Positions 1 to 7,375 of a stretch of 9,409 bases of DNA are shown in pieces. The notes under the pieces are model-generated. The model searched no databases, was not told the origin of the DNA, and saw nothing but the letters and a program-made list of their open reading frames with translations. This stretch comes from Veillonella sp. (lineage in GTDB: Bacteria; Bacillota; Negativicutes; Veillonellales; Veillonellaceae): contig JAIITD010000060.1 in the NCBI GenBank assembly GCA_022737715.1, forward strand, positions 1-9,409, in the 5' to 3' direction. Positions within the stretch are counted from its first letter, which is position 1. Each line of letters opens with the position of its first letter. A program made the position numbers and the translations under genes.

Positions 1-327
1 AAATACGATGAAGCTGATGTACTCGTTGTAGGTATGGCTTCTAGCCGTGGTGCTATCGAAGAAGCAGTTGCTGAATTCGATCAAGAAGGCGTTAAAGTTA
101 ATCATTTACAATTGCGCTTGATTAAACCATTCCCTGCAAAACAATTGCAACCATTCATGGATGCAGCTAAAAAAGTTGTTATTGTAGAACATAATGCGAC
201 AGGTCAATTAACTAACCTATTCAAAATCAACATGCATAAGAAATCTAAAATTTCTAGCTGCTTGAAATATGATGGTAATCCATTCACAAAATCATATGTG
301 AAAAATGCAATTAAGGAGGTCCTATAA
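1..327 (+). CDS. korA: 2-oxoacid:ferredoxin oxidoreductase alpha subunit, C-terminal part (5' end outside window)
   Basis: The reading frame is open from base 1 and ends with TAA at 325-327, so only the last 108 residues are present; the ATG at 34 is internal. The fragment matches the C-terminal transketolase-like domain of KorA/PorA alpha subunits. It has a beta strand VLVVGMASSRGAIEEA, the segment RLIKPFPAKQL, and VVIVEHNATGQLTNL, which fits the conserved 'VvE.N..GQl' signature of the family. With the beta subunit it would form a cytoplasmic enzyme that oxidatively decarboxylates a 2-oxoacid to acyl-CoA and reduces ferredoxin, or runs in reverse. The beta gene starts one base after this stop, and its ribosome binding site lies inside this coding region, so the two are probably translationally coupled. 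The substrate (2-oxoglutarate or another 2-oxoacid) cannot be proved from this fragment; the gene symbol rests on the partner's sequence. Confidence 0.88.
   Translation, partial: KYDEADVLVVGMASSRGAIEEAVAEFDQEGVKVNHLQLRLIKPFPAKQLQPFMDAAKKVVIVEHNATGQLTNLFKINMHKKSKISSCLKYDGNPFTKSYVKNAIKEVL
313..320 (+). promoter_or_regulatory. Ribosome binding site that fixes the korB start
   Basis: AAGGAGGT lies 8 nt before the ATG at 329. It selects that start over the in-frame ATG at 305, which has no Shine-Dalgarno and lies within korA. The site sits inside the last codons of korA. Confidence 0.85.
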
Positions 328-328
328 T

Positions 329-1201
329 ATGACAACAGCTAAAGATTACAGAAATGATATTCGCCCTAACTGGTGCCCTGGTTGTGGTCATTATGGGGTA
401 CAAGCTGCCATTACTGATGCAGTAGTAGCAAAAAATATTCCACCTGAAAAATTGGCAGTTATCTCTGGTATCGGTTGTTCTAGCCGTATCGGTGGTTACT
501 TCTATGCATATGGTGCACATACAACTCATGGTCGTGCGCTTCCATACGCTCAAGGCGTTAAACTTGCTAACCAAGACTTAGAAGTTATCGCTTGTTCTGG
601 TGATGGTGATGCGTTCGCTATCGGCATGGGCCATACTATTCATGCTTTCAAACGTAATGTAAACATGACATATATCGTTATGGATAACCATGTTTACGGT
701 TTGACTAAAGGTCAAGCATCCCCTCGTTCCGATATCGGTTTTGTTACAAAAACAACACCTCGTGGGGCTTTTGAAACACCATTGTCCGTTTGTGAAACTG
801 CTATCGCTGCAGGTGCTACATTTGTAGCACAAGGTTATATGATTAACCGTGCAGAATTGGTTGATTTGATTCAACAAGCTATGGACCATGAAGGTTTCTC
901 CTTCATCAACGTATTTAGTCCATGTGTTACATACAACAAACACAATAGCTATGACTGGTTCAAAGAACATTTGACTAGCTTGCCAGAAGGATATGATCCA
1001 ACAGACCGTGCTGCTGCACTTAAAACATTAGGTGAAACACAAGGTTTGGTTACTGGTCTTATCTACCAAGATACGACTAAACCTTCCTTTGAAAAAGCTA
1101 TGGCCGCTGTTAACGGCGGTCCACATCCACGTCCATTGACTGAAGATGTTGTTAAACCTGATCAAGCGCTATTCGATAGCCTTTGCAATCAATTTAAATA
1201 A
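329..1201 (+). CDS. korB: 2-oxoacid:ferredoxin oxidoreductase beta subunit, probably 2-oxoglutarate-type
   Basis: This 290-residue protein has the usual length of the TPP-binding beta subunit. It carries the family signature RPNWCPGCGHYG at residues 12-23. Cys16, Cys19, Cys50 (GIGCSSR) and Cys199 (SPCVTYN) are placed as the likely ligands of the [4Fe-4S] cluster. The thiamine diphosphate/Mg motif starts at GDGD (91-94) and ends at DN (119-120), followed by VYGLTKGQASP. The start at 329 is chosen because of the AAGGAGGT site 8 nt upstream. Together with the alpha subunit it catalyses CoA- and ferredoxin-dependent interconversion of a 2-oxoacid and acyl-CoA in the cytoplasm. Kor is preferred over pyruvate oxidoreductase because of the two-subunit layout and the resemblance to KorB proteins; the exact substrate is inferred. 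Codon use is rich in GGT, GTT and CGT, as in well-expressed genes. It is the last gene of its operon and is followed by a strong terminator. Confidence 0.9.
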   Translation: MTTAKDYRNDIRPNWCPGCGHYGVQAAITDAVVAKNIPPEKLAVISGIGCSSRIGGYFYAYGAHTTHGRALPYAQGVKLANQDLEVIACSGDGDAFAIGMGHTIHAFKRNVNMTYIVMDNHVYGLTKGQASPRSDIGFVTKTTPRGAFETPLSVCETAIAAGATFVAQGYMINRAELVDLIQQAMDHEGFSFINVFSPCVTYNKHNSYDWFKEHLTSLPEGYDPTDRAAALKTLGETQGLVTGLIYQDTTKPSFEKAMAAVNGGPHPRPLTEDVVKPDQALFDSLCNQFK

Positions 1202-1236
1202 GTTTAACTTAGCATATATCGTGTTCTGATATATTT

Positions 1237-1275
1237 CCCCTCTTTACTGACTACTCTGTAAAGAGGGGATTTTAA
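1237..1275 (+). terminator. Rho-independent terminator of the kor operon
   Basis: A perfect 11-bp stem pairs CCCCTCTTTAC (1237-1247) with GTAAAGAGGGG (1258-1268) around a 10-nt loop. It is followed by ATTTTAATTTTA. It starts 35 nt after the korB stop. Confidence 0.9.
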
Positions 1276-1331
1276 TTTTATTACATTTAGTTTTATCATA
1301 TATTACTTTACGGAGTTTTTCTTAACTGATA

Positions 1332-1360
1332 TACTAATTTTAATTTAAGACATTTATAAT
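1332..1360 (+). promoter_or_regulatory. Possible promoter for the membrane-protein module
   Basis: A perfect -10 hexamer TATAAT lies at 1355-1360, about 80 nt before the GTG start at 1441. The hexamer 17 nt upstream (TACTAA, 1332-1337) is a poor -35, so the call rests mainly on the -10 and on the need for a new start after the terminator at 1237. The rest of the 1276-1440 gap is AT-rich with no other clear element. Confidence 0.3.
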
Positions 1361-1440
1361 TAAACATAGGTGCAGTACCTGCTAGGCGTATTGATTTATT
1401 ATTTTATTATGATAGCCATAAGATAGAGGGGTAGAGTAAC

Positions 1441-3273
1441 GTGTCGAATGAATATAATGAAGCATTACTAGAACCACTAAAGTATTACAGAGAAAGTCTT
1501 AAGGATACATTTCAAGGTATCACAGAGGATTACTTTCAAGAATTGGTAAATCAATCAAAGGTTGATATAAATAAAAATAAAGACTTAATCGATAAGTATA
1601 CAAATGTTTCAGAAAATAGAGATCAGTCAAATAGTACGTATAAACGGTTTGGAATTGTAAGGACCATTGATTGTATTGTAGGTATAGGTGCACTTATTTA
1701 TTGTGTGTATCAGTTTTCACAACAACAGATTGATATCTTATCCATTATTGTGTGCATTGCTATTATAGTCCTATGTATAGGTCTATATTTATATTGGATT
1801 AGACCTAATCGTAAGAGTCTTGAAGCGAAACTGAATGATTTAGATGCAACGCTAAGTCAAATGCGTGAAGAAGGCTATGAAATGATGCAGCCTCTAAATG
1901 AATTATTTCATAGTGAAATGACGGCGGAGCTTATAAAAAAGGCGATTCCCTTTATCCATCTAGATTCCAATTTTAATATGGAACGTTATGAACAGCTCGT
2001 TAAAGATTATGGCTTTTTAGAAAAAGATGATGTAAACCATTCTACCTTGGATATCACTTCTGGCGATATTTTAGGAAATCCTTTTGTTTTTATTAAACGT
2101 ATTATCCATTGGATAGATGATTACACATATGAAGGTACTCGTGAAGTTGTTTATACAGAGGAATATATAGACTCTGACGGAAATACGAAAACAAGAACTG
2201 TAAGTGAAACACTTCGTGCTACCTTAACACGACCGGGCCCATATTATGCGAATAGTATATCCTTGGTATATGGTAATCATGCAGCACCGAATTTAATATT
2301 CCATAGAAGACCACCAGAAAAAGGTTTATTTAATTTTGGCGGTGCAAAGATTCAGCTGGCGAAACGCATTGCAGGGCTTAGAAAAAAGAGTCAGGATGCC
2401 TTAGAGGACGGTGGAAACTTTCAGGCATTGTCGAATGAAGAATTCGATGCACAATTTAATGCGTTAGATAGAAATAATGAGGTTGAGTTCCGCGTATTAT
2501 TCACCCCATTGGCACAAAGTAATTACAAAGATATTTTTGAGAATTCTCCCTATGGAGATGACTTTGTTTTTAATAAACAATGTAAAATCAATGAAATTTT
2601 GACGGAAAATTCTAAGGATTGGGATTTTGATACTGTACCATCACAGTATTATGATTTCTCCTTTGAAAAGATTAAAGAGAAATTCATTAATTTTAACTGC
2701 AGTTATTTTGAGCATATGTATTTTTCCTTTTTGCCTGTCTTAGCAATTCCTGTATATCAACAAATGGCTTCTACTGATTATATTTATAATAAATCTTACG
2801 ATTTTAAATATAATGATTACACCACAGAAATGCTCGCCAATAAGATGAACCTTGGATTATTTATTCCGCCTAATGCAACGCAGAGAAGTAATGTAAAGAC
2901 ATTATTGAAAACAAGTCACTATAAAAAAGAGGCAGATTCCGAAATTATTAAGGTAGATGCCTATTCCTATAGGACTATTGAGCATGTAGATGAGGTTCCT
3001 GTTACGGCTGGTAATGGTAGAACCTATTATGTACCTGTTAAGTGGAATGAATATGTGCCGGTTACAAAGCAAGAACTTATTGAAGTAGCAGAAGTAGATG
3101 ATACTGTAGATGATTTTAAGCGTGTTAAAGAATTGAATCATTATCAACGATCTGAAAATAACAAAAATGGTTCTTTTGCCTATGGGCACTTTATGGTAGG
3201 GAAACTATATAGGGATAATCAGTCTCTCGCAGACTTATTAAATACAATTTACGAACAAAATGGAGGTAAGTAA
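1441..3273 (+). CDS. Large membrane protein with DUF3137-like features, function unknown
   Basis: This 610-residue protein starts at GTG, supported by AGAGGGG at 1425-1431, 9 nt upstream. Residues 1-65 are polar and probably helical. Two hydrophobic segments at about 70-91 and 98-120 form a membrane hairpin ending in WIRPNRK. A charged, likely coiled-coil stretch follows at 123-160. The large remainder is soluble-like: SGDILGNPFVF (207-217), then a segment near 333-366 (EEFDAQF ... EVEFRVLFTPL) whose pattern resembles the F-x-x-x-F ... EaRyLLTP core of DUF3137 proteins. A Val/Pro-rich strand region (VPVTAGNGRTYYVPV, 519-533, and YVPVT, 538-542) lies near the C-terminus. There is no signal peptide and no recognisable catalytic motif. 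DUF3137 genes are often found beside lemA, and a LemA-family gene follows directly (1 nt gap), which supports the assignment. It is much longer than ordinary DUF3137 proteins (roughly 300-400 residues). Family membership is an inference by eye; no biochemical role should be assigned. Confidence 0.75.
   Translation: MSNEYNEALLEPLKYYRESLKDTFQGITEDYFQELVNQSKVDINKNKDLIDKYTNVSENRDQSNSTYKRFGIVRTIDCIVGIGALIYCVYQFSQQQIDILSIIVCIAIIVLCIGLYLYWIRPNRKSLEAKLNDLDATLSQMREEGYEMMQPLNELFHSEMTAELIKKAIPFIHLDSNFNMERYEQLVKDYGFLEKDDVNHSTLDITSGDILGNPFVFIKRIIHWIDDYTYEGTREVVYTEEYIDSDGNTKTRTVSETLRATLTRPGPYYANSISLVYGNHAAPNLIFHRRPPEKGLFNFGGAKIQLAKRIAGLRKKSQDALEDGGNFQALSNEEFDAQFNALDRNNEVEFRVLFTPLAQSNYKDIFENSPYGDDFVFNKQCKINEILTENSKDWDFDTVPSQYYDFSFEKIKEKFINFNCSYFEHMYFSFLPVLAIPVYQQMASTDYIYNKSYDFKYNDYTTEMLANKMNLGLFIPPNATQRSNVKTLLKTSHYKKEADSEIIKVDAYSYRTIEHVDEVPVTAGNGRTYYVPVKWNEYVPVTKQELIEVAEVDDTVDDFKRVKELNHYQRSENNKNGSFAYGHFMVGKLYRDNQSLADLLNTIYEQNGGK
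3262..3267 (+). promoter_or_regulatory. Ribosome binding site that fixes the lemA-like start
   Basis: GGAGGT lies 7 nt before the ATG at 3275. It rules out the in-frame ATG at 3260, which overlaps the site itself. It lies within the last codons of the preceding gene, suggesting translational coupling. Confidence 0.8.
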
Positions 3274-3274
3274 A

Positions 3275-3994
3275 ATGGCTAATCAACTAGATGAAATGAA
3301 CCCTGAGATTATGGCAGAAGGTAGAGATGTACATGTTATTGCTAAGGTAATTCCTGTAGAAACAAGTAGTTTTGAAAAACTGCTTCCTACGATTCTTATG
3401 GCTATCGGTGTAATTGGCATTGTTTTTGGGATAGTTATAGACAAGTACCTTATATCTGCTATTGGTGCGGTTGTACTTATCTATCCTTGGTGGCGATTAA
3501 AACAAATTAGCTCTGAGTTTAATATGATGGAACAACGAATCCAAAATGCAGCATCCGAAATTGATAACTATATGGAACAACGGGTTGTCATTCTTTCTAA
3601 TGCAGCTAAACTCGTAGAAAAATCTATTGAAGTAGATAAAGATATTCTTGTAGATATTGCAAAGTATAGAAGTGGTAATTTTAGTGAAGAATCTAGAAGC
3701 GATGTAAATGCTCAACTTAACAAAGCAACGAGAGCATTAAATGTAGCTATAGAAAATTATCCAGACTTGCAAAGCCAAGATACGATTCGCGATGCGATGC
3801 AACAAAATTCATATTTGCAAAAAGAAATTACCGCAGCTAGAACGTTATATAATGATGCTGTAAATACGTGGAATCGAGAAATCTTTGAATTCCCATTTAA
3901 AAAGATTGTAGCTGCTAAAGAAGGTAGAACCACAAGAATTCCATTCATAGCAGATCAAGAGTCTAAAGAAAAAGCAAAAGGTGTTTTCTTTTAG
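3275..3994 (+). CDS. LemA-family membrane protein
   Basis: This 239-residue protein has a polar N-terminus of about 35 residues and two closely spaced hydrophobic segments (about 36-55 and 58-73). A long helical domain follows with the LemA pattern: EIDNYMEQRVVILSNAAKLV (95-114), corresponding to 'iDvqLkrR.dLipnLve'; ALNVAIENYPDLQS (154-167), corresponding to 've.YPdLka'; then EITAARTLYNDAVNTWN (184-200) and FEFPFKKIVA (204-213), corresponding to 'i..aR..YN..v..yN..i..fP...vA'. LemA proteins are widespread membrane-anchored helical proteins of unknown function. Typical LemA proteins have a short N-terminus and one transmembrane segment, so the extra segment here is unusual. The start at 3275 follows from the GGAGGT site. 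The gene is 1 nt from the stop of the DUF3137-like gene, and the two products probably act together at the membrane. No terminator is seen before the next gene. Confidence 0.82.
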   Translation: MANQLDEMNPEIMAEGRDVHVIAKVIPVETSSFEKLLPTILMAIGVIGIVFGIVIDKYLISAIGAVVLIYPWWRLKQISSEFNMMEQRIQNAASEIDNYMEQRVVILSNAAKLVEKSIEVDKDILVDIAKYRSGNFSEESRSDVNAQLNKATRALNVAIENYPDLQSQDTIRDAMQQNSYLQKEITAARTLYNDAVNTWNREIFEFPFKKIVAAKEGRTTRIPFIADQESKEKAKGVFF

Positions 3995-4030
3995 TTGATA
4001 AAGTTTGATGTGTAACATAAAGGGGATACT

Positions 4031-5377
4031 ATGAAAACATATGAAAAAGGCATTAGTTTATCCATTTGGACCTTAAGCTGGCCTATATTTATCGAAGTAT
4101 TCCTGCAAATGCTCGTCGGCAATATCGACCAATTGATGATGAGTCATTACTCGCCACAAGCGGTGGCCGCTGTAGCTAATGCGAATCAAATTCTAAATAT
4201 TTTTATTATGCTCATCGTCGTCATGAGCACGGCTACAACGATTTTAATTGCCCAATACTTGGGGGCTCGCAATCAGTCAAAGTTGTCAGAGGTTTGTACA
4301 GTTAGTTTAGTACTAAACTTTGTATTTTCCTCTGTAGCAGCGGTGTTTTTTATCACTTGCCATGAACGGATTTTTACATGGCTCGGCATACCACCTGAAA
4401 CGATGGGGGATACGTCGCTGTATACGACCATTGTAGCGGCGGGATTACCAATACAGGCCATGTACTATGCATTGGTTGCCGTATTTAGAGGCCATTCATT
4501 GACGCGTATCACCATGTACGTGGCACTCGTTATGAATATTATCCATGTAGGAACGAACTATATCCTCATCTTTGGTCATGGCCCGATACCAAGCCTTGGT
4601 GTACTAGGTGTATCTATTTCTACATGGCTTTCAAAGGTAATTGGACTTATAATTATTGTATATTTGTTCAAGACACTGTTACAGTTAAAGGTAAGTACAT
4701 CTTATTTAAGACCCTTTCCCTGGCATACTGTTAAATCCTTACTTCATATTAGCGTGCCATCCGGCGGTGAAACATTGAGCTATCAATTATCGCAAACGAC
4801 GATTATGAAGATGGTCAACATTCTGGGGTTAACTGTGATTAATACGAAGGTGTATGTATATGTCATCGCCATGTTGTGTTATGTGTATACCATAGCCTTA
4901 TCGAATGCATCACAAGTTATCGTAGGATTCTTGATGGGCGCTAAACGGCAAGACGAAGTAACGAATCGCGTGTGGCATTCTATGTTTTTAGCTATCGCTA
5001 TCAATGTAGGATTGGCAGCGTTCTTTTATATAACGAGTGATACGGTTCTATCTGTATTTACAACGGATCCTGAGATTTTATCCTTGGCTCATAATGTGCT
5101 CTTGGTTGAGATTTTCCTTGAACTAGGGCGAGCTGTAAATATCGTTATGGTCGGTTGTTTACAGGCTGCAGGTGATATTCGTACCCCAATGCTAGTTGGT
5201 ATCTTTGGCATGTGGTTATGTGCTGTGCCATTATCGTACCTATTTGGTATTTATTGGGGTTGGGGCCTTGTGGGCATCTGGATTGCTATGGCAGCTGATG
5301 AGATTTTACGAGGTGTATTGTTTATCTATCGCTGGTATAGTGGAAAATGGAAAGAAAAACGCCTTATTGAGGTGTAA
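4031..5377 (+). CDS. MATE-family multidrug/toxin efflux transporter
   Basis: This 448-residue, very hydrophobic protein has the expected size and about 12 membrane segments of a MATE cation-coupled antiporter. The N-terminal lobe begins with ISLSIWTLSWPIFIEVFLQM and GNIDQLMMSHYSPQAVAAV, a typical MATE opening. The internal two-fold symmetry is visible: ILIAQYLGARNQ (71-82) in lobe one corresponds to VIVGFLMGAKRQDE (296-309) in lobe two. The second lobe begins near residue 233 (VKSLLHISVPSGGETLSYQL). An AAAGGGGAT ribosome binding site precedes the ATG. It should export organic cations or metabolites across the cytoplasmic membrane using a Na+ or H+ gradient; the substrate cannot be read from the sequence. 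It starts 36 nt after the LemA-like gene with no terminator between them, so co-transcription is possible. The unrelated products give no clear shared role. Drug resistance is only one possibility. Confidence 0.92.
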   Translation: MKTYEKGISLSIWTLSWPIFIEVFLQMLVGNIDQLMMSHYSPQAVAAVANANQILNIFIMLIVVMSTATTILIAQYLGARNQSKLSEVCTVSLVLNFVFSSVAAVFFITCHERIFTWLGIPPETMGDTSLYTTIVAAGLPIQAMYYALVAVFRGHSLTRITMYVALVMNIIHVGTNYILIFGHGPIPSLGVLGVSISTWLSKVIGLIIIVYLFKTLLQLKVSTSYLRPFPWHTVKSLLHISVPSGGETLSYQLSQTTIMKMVNILGLTVINTKVYVYVIAMLCYVYTIALSNASQVIVGFLMGAKRQDEVTNRVWHSMFLAIAINVGLAAFFYITSDTVLSVFTTDPEILSLAHNVLLVEIFLELGRAVNIVMVGCLQAAGDIRTPMLVGIFGMWLCAVPLSYLFGIYWGWGLVGIWIAMAADEILRGVLFIYRWYSGKWKEKRLIEV

Positions 5378-5438
5378 TGGTATAGTTTATTTGTGGTTCT
5401 ATATGGAGATATAGGGTCGCATGTGAAAGTAGGTTTAT

Positions 5439-6326
5439 ATGAGTAGAACCGTAGGTATTATTGGATTAGGTTTGTTGGGTGGGTCTTTAGCGAAGGCTTT
5501 GAAAGCGTACACTGATTATGATGTAGTAGGATATGCACGTCGCCAAGAGGTGTGCGATGCAGCATTACAAGATGGGGTAGTATCTCAAGCTTGGACTGAG
5601 GTAGAACCACTTATTGAACATTCGGACATCGTAGTGTTTTCTTTGCCTCCAGATACAAATGCCCGTCTTTTTACAGAGGTGGCGCATCTGTTTAAACCAG
5701 GTCAAGTGGTAACAGATGTATCCAGTGCAAAGGAAAATTTTGTACGCGCCGTGTATGAATCAATTCCAAAGGGAACCTTTTTTGTATCTGTTCATCCTAT
5801 GGCAGGTTCTGAAAAGGGCGGATATGAAGTGTCTCATAAAAACCTATTTAAAGGTATGGGGTGGATTGTACTAGAAGATAAAGCGTCTGACGTATATAAT
5901 GCAGAGGTGGCCCAAGAATTGGCTGAAATGGGACGTGCCGTTGGTTCCCGTATCGAATTTGTCGATGTATATGCCCATGATGCGTACTTAGCGATGGTTA
6001 GCCATATGCCCCATCTGATGGCCGCTATTTTAACTCAAGTATCTGGCGGTGATGAGCTCGGCGAATTGCGCATGAGATTATCTGCCGGTGGATTCCGTGA
6101 CTGTACACGTGTAGCGGGTGGTTTGCCATCCATGTGGCGTGAAATCATTTATGGTAATCGCCATAATGTATTAGAAGGCTTATCTAAAATGGAAGACGAA
6201 ATTCGTCGGGTAAAAGAAATACTTTCACAAGAAGACGAAGGCAAAGCATTAGAAGACTATTTACATAGAAGTAGAGATGTTCGAAATAAATTACCGTACT
6301 TGACAGGACAAATTAAGAATAATTAA
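5439..6326 (+). CDS. tyrA: Prephenate dehydrogenase
   Basis: This 295-residue protein has an N-terminal Rossmann fold with GLGLLGGS (9-16), the NAD(P)-binding Gly-rich loop. It is followed by DIVVFSLPPD (63-72) and DVSSAK (93-98). The TyrA signature HPMAGSEKGG lies at 119-128; its His is the expected catalytic residue for decarboxylative oxidation of prephenate to 4-hydroxyphenylpyruvate. The helical C-terminal domain has HDAYLAMVSHMPHLMAA (180-196), also typical. Length fits a monofunctional enzyme with no fused chorismate mutase and no C-terminal ACT domain, so feedback control by tyrosine through an ACT domain is not expected. Arogenate dehydrogenase is the close alternative. The ribosome binding site before 5439 is only moderate (AAAGTAGG). 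The stop overlaps the ribosome binding site of the next gene, 11 nt from its start, placing tyrA in an operon with the CobT-like pair. Confidence 0.93.
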   Translation: MSRTVGIIGLGLLGGSLAKALKAYTDYDVVGYARRQEVCDAALQDGVVSQAWTEVEPLIEHSDIVVFSLPPDTNARLFTEVAHLFKPGQVVTDVSSAKENFVRAVYESIPKGTFFVSVHPMAGSEKGGYEVSHKNLFKGMGWIVLEDKASDVYNAEVAQELAEMGRAVGSRIEFVDVYAHDAYLAMVSHMPHLMAAILTQVSGGDELGELRMRLSAGGFRDCTRVAGGLPSMWREIIYGNRHNVLEGLSKMEDEIRRVKEILSQEDEGKALEDYLHRSRDVRNKLPYLTGQIKNN

Positions 6327-6337
6327 GAGGGGTTGTT

Positions 6338-7375
6338 ATGGGATTACTACAAGAAACCTGCGACGCGATTCACAGTCGTAGTAAAGAAATTGAACAACAT
6401 ATTATTAAGAATTGGAATGATGCGTCGGATATTAAGCAATATGGACGCCTCGTCGATGTAGTGGCTCAATATGGGGCGGCTACAAACCAAGAGAATGTAA
6501 CAATTCCAAAACCTTGCATGATTATCGCCTCTGCCGATCATGGCGTTGCCGACATGGGGGTTAGTGCATACCCAAAGGAAACCACCGTTGGCATGACGCA
6601 AAACTATTTAATTCCAAAAGGGGCTGGCGCCAATTCATTGGCCAATTATTGTGGTGCGCATATGGAAGTTATCGATATGGGCATTGATGCGGATATGAGC
6701 TGGGTCCCTGGACTGCGTTCTCATAAATTGGGGATGGGTACAAAGAATTTTGTAGAAGAACCGGCTATGACGCGTGAACAAGCAATCGAAGGGATTGAAA
6801 CGGGCATCAAATTAGTTCAAGAAAAGATGGCTGACGGGTACAATGTGTTTCTTGTAGGTGAGATGGGGATTTCCAACACGACAGCTAGTGCACTTATGAC
6901 GGCTAAGTTTGCCGGCCTTACTGCAGAAGAGGCCACTGGACGAGGTACGAATATTTCCGATGAACGCCTTAAATTAAAACAACACATCGTTCATGATGTA
7001 TTGGTTAAATATAAGGATATTCCAAAGGATGACGCTATAGGTATTTTGGCTGCTGTAGGGGGCTTTGAATTTACCTGTATTGTCGGTGTTATCTTAGGGG
7101 CGGCCGCTAATCATGGCATGGTCATCATCGATGGTTTTAATACATCGGCTTGTGCATTGGTAGCTAAAACCTTAGTACCTGCATCCATGGACTACGTTAT
7201 GGCTTCTCATTTATCGGCAGAAAAAGCGGCTAAATCATCATTACAAAATCTTGGCTTAGAAGCCTATGTGGACTTAGGCCTTTGTTTAGGGGAAGCCTCC
7301 GGTGGTTCTGTTCAGATGGGGATGCTCGACCTTGCGGTTCATATGTATAAGGCTGTAACAGGAGGTAAGGCATGA
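6338..7375 (+). CDS. arsA: CobT-like nicotinate-nucleotide phosphoribosyltransferase, probable catalytic ArsA subunit
   Basis: This 345-residue protein has the normal length of CobT, which transfers phosphoribose from nicotinate mononucleotide to the lower-ligand base of cobamides in the cytoplasm. The family motifs are complete: ADHGV (66-70), GEMGISNTT (174-182), GRGTNISDER (201-210), GGFE (241-244) and LGEASGGS (317-324). Glu175 and Glu319 sit where Salmonella CobT has its key glutamates, Glu174 and Glu317. AAGAGGGG at 6325-6332 supports the ATG at 6338. The next gene is a second, divergent CobT homologue overlapping by 4 nt. This arrangement matches ArsAB of Sporomusa ovata, a heterodimer that activates phenol and p-cresol and in which only ArsA is catalytic. 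The symbol is therefore an inference from gene pairing and intact motifs. If the pair is not ArsAB-like, this would simply be cobT acting on benzimidazoles. Confidence 0.85.
   Translation: MGLLQETCDAIHSRSKEIEQHIIKNWNDASDIKQYGRLVDVVAQYGAATNQENVTIPKPCMIIASADHGVADMGVSAYPKETTVGMTQNYLIPKGAGANSLANYCGAHMEVIDMGIDADMSWVPGLRSHKLGMGTKNFVEEPAMTREQAIEGIETGIKLVQEKMADGYNVFLVGEMGISNTTASALMTAKFAGLTAEEATGRGTNISDERLKLKQHIVHDVLVKYKDIPKDDAIGILAAVGGFEFTCIVGVILGAAANHGMVIIDGFNTSACALVAKTLVPASMDYVMASHLSAEKAAKSSLQNLGLEAYVDLGLCLGEASGGSVQMGMLDLAVHMYKAVTGGKA

Noticed and set aside
305..328. Upstream in-frame ATG for korB at 305
   Set aside because: It lacks a ribosome binding site, would add residues not expected in KorB, and lies upstream of the AAGGAGGT that serves the ATG at 329.
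311..970. Two open frames on the - strand opposite korB
   Set aside because: They are antisense to a strongly conserved gene, are Cys/Thr-rich with no recognisable domain, and have no supporting start signals.
3260..3274. Upstream in-frame ATG for the LemA-like gene at 3260
   Set aside because: It overlaps the GGAGGT that serves the ATG at 3275 and has no Shine-Dalgarno of its own.
5378..5438. Cobalamin riboswitch or promoter before tyrA-arsAB
   Set aside because: The 61-nt gap is too short for a cobalamin riboswitch and I see no B12-box-like element. A TATAGG at 5410-5415 has only a weak TTATTT 17 nt upstream.
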